In this document: positions 8,230 to 11,565 of the stretch, piece after piece
Layout of the letters: each line of letters starts with the position of its first letter
Numbering within the stretch: the first letter of the stretch is position 1
Origin: Isotricha intestinalis
Taxonomy: Eukaryota; Ciliophora; Litostomatea; Vestibuliferida; Isotrichidae
Assembly (NCBI GenBank): GCA_023807065.1
Contig: JAJJLU010000120.1
Span: 1-11,565 of the forward strand
Length of the DNA: 11,565 nt
Direction: 5' to 3'
The notes under the pieces: model-generated
What the model saw: only the letters and a program-made list of their open reading frames with translations
The model's database searches: none
Told to the model about the DNA's origin: nothing
Program-made: the position numbers and the translations under genes

Positions 8230-9924
8230 ATGTCTAAATTAAATATTTTTGTTCCAACTCCTTATCCAAGAAAACAAACAGATATAAATACTAATTCTAA
8301 TTATAATCAAATATCTGAAATTAACAATTTAAGGAAGCAACTTTCTGATTTAGAAAATAAATACAATAATTTACTGAAATTATTTAATAAAAATGAAAAG
8401 AAATCAAAAGAAAAAAACAATGAATTAAAAAGAGTAAAAACTGATAATGAAAATTTTAATAATGACTATATTATTCTTCAAAAAACTTTACAGAAAATTT
8501 CCTTAGAAAAAAATATTTTAGAAAAAGAAATTGAAAATAATAAAAAATATATAAATAAATTAGAACAAAAATTATTATCAGGAGCAAAAAATCAATTTTT
8601 AATAGAACAAAATAATCAATTAAAAGATAAATTAGATAAATTACAAAATGAATTAAATATCTATTTAAATGAAATAAAAAATCTAAAACAAATAAAGAAT
8701 AAACAAGAAAAAGATTTAAAAGTTTTAAATCGAGCTTTAGATTTAAAAATAACAGAAATAAAAAAAGAAAATAATATAAGTAAAGAAGAAATAATAAATA
8801 TATCTTCTCAAAAAGAGGAATTTGAATTATATAATATAGAAATAAATAAATTAAAAAAAGAAAATGAAAAATTAAAAGAGAATTTAGATTTATTAGGAAA
8901 AAAATTAGAGGAATTAAATTATGAAAAAAATAAATTATCAGAAATGATGATATTAAAAGAAAATTTATTTGATAATTTAAATAATGAAAAAGAGAATTTA
9001 AAAAGTGCTGTAAATCAAATAACAAAAGAAAGAGATATGCTTAAACAATTAATAGAAACAGCACATATTGAACAAAAAAAAATAGAAAAAGATGTTTTAT
9101 TTGAAGCAACAGAAAATAATAATAAAATATCATCTTTAGAATTAGAAATTAAAGATTTAACTCAACAATTAAATCAAAGTAAAATAGAAAATGAAATGTT
9201 GAATAAATCTTTAAATATATTAAATGAAAAATATCAAAAAATAGATTCTGATTATAAATTAAACATAGAAGAATTAACAAAAGTTAAAAGTGAAATAGAA
9301 GGTTTCAAACAGAAAAACTCAACAAATGAAAATATAAATGATCAATTAAATTATACAAATGAAGAATTAAATAAAAAAAATAATGAATTAAATGAACAAA
9401 TTCATCAAATTGAAAAACAAAATATAGATTTATTATCAAAAATTCAATTAATAACAGTTGATAAAAATAATATTCAAAATGATTTAGTTAAACAAAATAT
9501 GGATTTATGTCAACAAATAAGTAGATTAAAAGAACAAATAAATAATTATATAAAAGAAAATGAAATTTTAAAAGAAGAAAGAGATAAATATAAAAATATT
9601 ATGATTGAAATGACTGAACATTCAAATAATTTATTAAAAGATGATAATTTAAAAATTCAAAAAGAAATTATTTCTACTTTAAGTTCAAATAAATCTAAAT
9701 CTAATATTAATTCTAATAATAATACTTTAACTGATATAAATAATAAAATAATTTCTCAAAAAGAAGAAAATGATTATAATTTAAAAAATAAAAATGAAAA
9801 TTTATCTTTTGATGATTATAACCTTAATAAAACTAATAATAATATTTTACAAAAGATTCGATATGAAAAAGAAAAATATAAAAATATTTTAGAAGATATT
9901 AAAAAAATTAAATATGGAAAATAA
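8230..9924 (+). CDS. Long coiled-coil protein
   Basis: A 564-residue protein of unrecognised family. A short Pro-containing head (residues 1-20, FVPTPYPRKQTD) precedes a nearly continuous coiled coil from about 29 to 475, with Leu/Ile heptads, Lys/Glu/Asn flanks and few aromatic residues. An Asn/Ser-rich linker (about 482-538) follows, then a final short charged helix (about 539-564, ending KIKYGK). There is no catalytic motif, signal peptide or membrane span. A fibrous or tethering role is inferred from architecture only; database hits to myosin tails or SMC proteins would be expected but not informative. The start is the first in-frame ATG, 45 bp from the possible minus-strand pseudogene start. 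The next gene lies 97 bp downstream on the same strand and is also coiled coil. It ends in TAA followed by further TAA triplets. Confidence 0.87.
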   Translation: MSKLNIFVPTPYPRKQTDINTNSNYNQISEINNLRKQLSDLENKYNNLLKLFNKNEKKSKEKNNELKRVKTDNENFNNDYIILQKTLQKISLEKNILEKEIENNKKYINKLEQKLLSGAKNQFLIEQNNQLKDKLDKLQNELNIYLNEIKNLKQIKNKQEKDLKVLNRALDLKITEIKKENNISKEEIINISSQKEEFELYNIEINKLKKENEKLKENLDLLGKKLEELNYEKNKLSEMMILKENLFDNLNNEKENLKSAVNQITKERDMLKQLIETAHIEQKKIEKDVLFEATENNNKISSLELEIKDLTQQLNQSKIENEMLNKSLNILNEKYQKIDSDYKLNIEELTKVKSEIEGFKQKNSTNENINDQLNYTNEELNKKNNELNEQIHQIEKQNIDLLSKIQLITVDKNNIQNDLVKQNMDLCQQISRLKEQINNYIKENEILKEERDKYKNIMIEMTEHSNNLLKDDNLKIQKEIISTLSSNKSKSNINSNNNTLTDINNKIISQKEENDYNLKNKNENLSFDDYNLNKTNNNILQKIRYEKEKYKNILEDIKKIKYGK

Positions 9925-10021
9925 TAATAATAAAATTTATTTTTTTTTAATTATTTTAAAAAGTTTGAAATTTATTTATTATATAAATATTTGAAAACTT
10001 TCTTTTAAAAACTTTAAAAAA

Positions 10022-11311
10022 ATGGTATTTTTTATTTAATTTATTTAGGATCATTTAATTGATGAATTAGAATTATATAAAGTAAGAATAGAAGAACAAA
10101 AAAAATATTTAGATGAATTAAATCATCAAATTGAATTAAAAGAAAATGAAATTGGTATTTCAAGAGAAAAAGAATTAATGGAACAATTAAAACAAATTAA
10201 AAAAGAATTAGAAAAATTAAAAAAAGAAAATGAAAAATTAAAAAAAGAAAATGATATTATTAAAAAAGAAAAAGAAAAATTTCAAAAAGAAAATGAGAAA
10301 ATAAAAAAAGAAATTGAAAATATTAAAAAAGAAAATTTAGAAATTAAAGAAGAAAAAGAAAAATTTATGAAATTAAATGATGAATTAAAAACAATTAATG
10401 AAGAAATAACAAATAAGAATTTTAAATTAATTGAAGAAAATGAAAAAATTCAAAAAAATTTATTAATAATAAATTCAGAGAATGAAATTTTAAAAAAAGA
10501 AAATGAAGAAATAAAAAATAATAATCATTTATTAGAAAAAGAAAAAGAAGAATTAAAAACAGAAAACAAAAATATAAAAAATGAAAATGAAACTTTAATT
10601 GAAGAAAATAAAAAAAATAAACAAAAAATAAATGAAAAAGACCAATTAATAGAACAATTATTATTACAAATATCAAATCAAAAAAATCAAATAATAAAAA
10701 AAGTAAATGATGAAAAAGAAAATGCAGAATTAAAAAAAGAAATAAAAATTTTAAAAGAAAAAATAAATGAATTAATAAAAGAAAATGAAAATGTAAAATC
10801 AAAAATGGAAAAAATGAAAAATGGAATAAAAGATTTAACTCAAAAATTTGAAAATGAATTATCATTAAAAGAAAAAAAATCAATATATATTAATGAAACA
10901 AATGAAAAATTATTTAATGATATGATGCAAAAGAATAAAAAGTTAGTGAATGATATTAAAAAATATATTGAATTAAATAACCAATTAATTTCTGAAAAAA
11001 AAGAATTAGAAAATATGTTATTAGAACAAGAATTAAAATTAAAAAGTTTAAAAAGAGTTTATTCATTACCTGATCAAAATAATAAACCTTTTTTTTCTTA
11101 TAGATCAAATTCTTTTTTAATAAACAATGATAATTCATTGAAAAATAATAATAACGAAATAAATAACAATAATAATAATATTAATAATAATAATAATTGT
11201 AATTATAATAATGGAATTTTTAATATGAAAAGAATGAATAAAAAAAGAAATTCAAGTATTGAAACTTTATCTTCTATAAGAGATGAATTATTGTTACCTA
11301 CAATTAAATAA
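10022..11311 (+). CDS. Coiled-coil protein, spliced, poly-Asn tail
   Basis: The coiled-coil frame is open upstream of the ATG at 10178: it runs back to 10049 (DHLIDELELYKVRIEEQ), just after TTTAG. An ATG at 10022-10024 followed at once by GT gives a 24-nt intron (10025-10048). Joining ATG to 10049 keeps the frame and yields 421 residues, 44 more than a start at 10178. Residues about 5-325 are a very regular Lys/Glu coiled coil with seven-residue periodicity (KLKKENE-type repeats). The tail is Ser/Asn-rich, with poly-Asn runs and Arg-x-x-Ser-like motifs (RVYSLP, KKRNSSIE) that could be phosphorylated. The family is unrecognised and the role is probably structural. It follows the 564-aa coiled-coil gene in tandem, but no splice donor joins the two. 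It ends in TAA, 231 bp from the right telomere. Confidence 0.82.
10025..10048 (+). other. 24-nt intron directly after the start codon
   Basis: The sequence begins GTATTT and ends TTTATTTAG, is only A/T apart from its two boundary G residues, and has GT...AG ends. It sits in phase 0 directly behind ATG. Its length is a multiple of three, but it holds in-frame TAA and TAG, so an unspliced transcript would encode only five residues. The downstream exon is strongly coding from its first base. Very short introns are known in several ciliate groups; that this is one is inferred from frame continuity. Confidence 0.75.
11144..11212 (+). repeat. AAT/AAC tract encoding poly-Asn
   Basis: Runs of AAT and AAC codons, broken by Glu-Ile, Ile, Cys and Tyr codons, encode Asn-rich sequence in the tail of the 421-aa protein. 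The tract is typical of low-complexity expansions in A+T-rich protist genomes and is likely variable in length. Confidence 0.85.
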
Positions 11312-11540
11312 AATATATATTCTTTAAATATGCTTTTTAAAATATTAATGATTTATAAATAATTCATTCATAAAAATGTTTTAATATTTATTAATTATTT
11401 TTTAAATCTTTTATATTGATTTTGATATATTTTTTCGCTAGTGTAATGAAAACATTATTGATAAATTTTAAATAATTTTCCTATAATAATTAAATGAATA
11501 AACTTTAATCAGAATTATTTATTTTTTTATATTTATTCAC
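11312..11540. other. Right subtelomere and 3' flank of last gene
   Basis: About 229 bp of A+T-rich sequence lies between the last stop codon and the telomere. It must hold the 3' UTR and terminator of the 421-aa gene. No ORF or RNA gene is visible. A short less A+T-rich patch (TTCGCTAGTGTAATG, about 11435-11449) stands out a little but matches nothing I know, and I see no sequence shared with the left subtelomere. Confidence 0.45.
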
Positions 11541-11542
11541 AT

Positions 11543-11565
11543 GGGGATTGGGGATTGGGGATTGG
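11543..11565. repeat. Right telomere, (GGGGATT)x3 plus GG
   Basis: Three perfect GGGGATT units and a partial fourth end the window. They are the complement of the left CCCCAAT array and run in the expected orientation, G-rich strand towards the 3' end. Confidence 0.95.

Larger units (their letters stand above)
1..11565. other. Complete linear mini-chromosome, telomere to telomere
   Basis: Both ends are made of the same 7-base telomere-like repeat in the orientation expected of a linear chromosome (C-rich at the left 5' end, G-rich at the right 3' end). Between them lie eight well-supported genes on both strands with short gaps. This matches a somatic macronuclear chromosome of a ciliate. It carries several genes, so it is larger than the single-gene nanochromosomes of spirotrichs. 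The taxonomic reading is inference. An assembly that happened to stop inside telomeres at both ends is the same thing physically. Confidence 0.8.

Noticed and set aside
8471..9025. Long open frame on the minus strand (184 codons, Leu/Phe/Ile-rich)
   Set aside because: It is the reverse shadow of the 564-aa coiled-coil gene; Lys/Glu/Asn codons read backwards give Phe/Leu/Ile. The same applies to minus-strand frames at 272-457, 4213-4501, 10422-10883 and 10956-11138, and plus-strand frames at 4952-5155 and 6283-6657.
8230..11311. Possibility that the two tandem coiled-coil genes are one gene joined by a long intron
   Set aside because: There is no GT donor in the last hundred or more bases before the TAA at 9922, the first gene ends with several TAA triplets, and a perfect ATG plus 24-nt intron explains the second gene.
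11435..11450. Slightly G/C-richer patch in the right subtelomere as a replication or regulatory element
   Set aside because: It is a single short patch with no repeat, no symmetry and no counterpart in the left subtelomere, so there is nothing to support a function.
1..11565. tRNA, rRNA or mobile element genes
   Set aside because: I saw no cloverleaf-like G/C-containing stretch, no rRNA-like sequence, and no transposase or reverse transcriptase motifs in any frame.

Overview
The window is bounded by telomere repeats: four perfect CCCCAAT units at the left end and three GGGGATT units plus GG at the right end. They are oriented as C-rich strand at the 5' end and G-rich strand at the 3' end, so this looks like one complete linear chromosome of about 11.5 kb, not a fragment. 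Small telomere-capped chromosomes, extreme A+T richness, short intergenic gaps and Asn/Lys/Glu-rich low-complexity proteins together suggest a ciliate somatic (macronuclear) chromosome. The 7-base repeat is not the Tetrahymena (CCCCAA), Oxytricha/Euplotes (CCCCAAAA) or Paramecium type. All eight genes are open under the standard code and end in TAA, so this is not a ciliate that reads TAA/TAG as glutamine. A litostome, possibly a rumen ciliate, would fit. That assignment is inference from memory of those groups and is not proven here.

Layout, left to right. A 163-bp subtelomere leads into a 396-aa protein of unknown family with a C-terminal CAAX-like box (+). It is convergent with an R2R3-type Myb protein (-). 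The Myb gene is divergent from a 666-aa coiled-coil protein (+). That gene is convergent with two tandem minus-strand genes: a 275-aa basic unknown and, upstream of it, a 302-aa coiled-coil protein. The latter is divergent from a seven-membrane-span ERD2-like (KDEL-receptor family) protein (+). A gap of about 440 bp follows; it holds a possible decayed minus-strand gene. Two tandem plus-strand coiled-coil genes (564 and 421 aa) come next, then about 230 bp of subtelomere.

The last gene starts upstream of its first long-ORF ATG. The coiled-coil frame runs back to a 24-nt GT...AG intron that directly follows an ATG, so the first coding exon is only the start codon. The intron carries two in-frame stops.

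The genes do not form an obvious pathway. Only two have recognisable domains: Myb (nuclear, DNA binding) and ERD2-like (Golgi/ER membrane). Four are long coiled-coil proteins of the kind ciliates use in cytoskeleton, basal bodies or vesicle tethering, but no family can be named. The most interesting items are the double-capped chromosome with its unusual telomere repeat, the start-codon-only exon with a minimal intron, the ERD2-like protein lacking most signal-binding residues, and the possible decayed gene in the longest gap.
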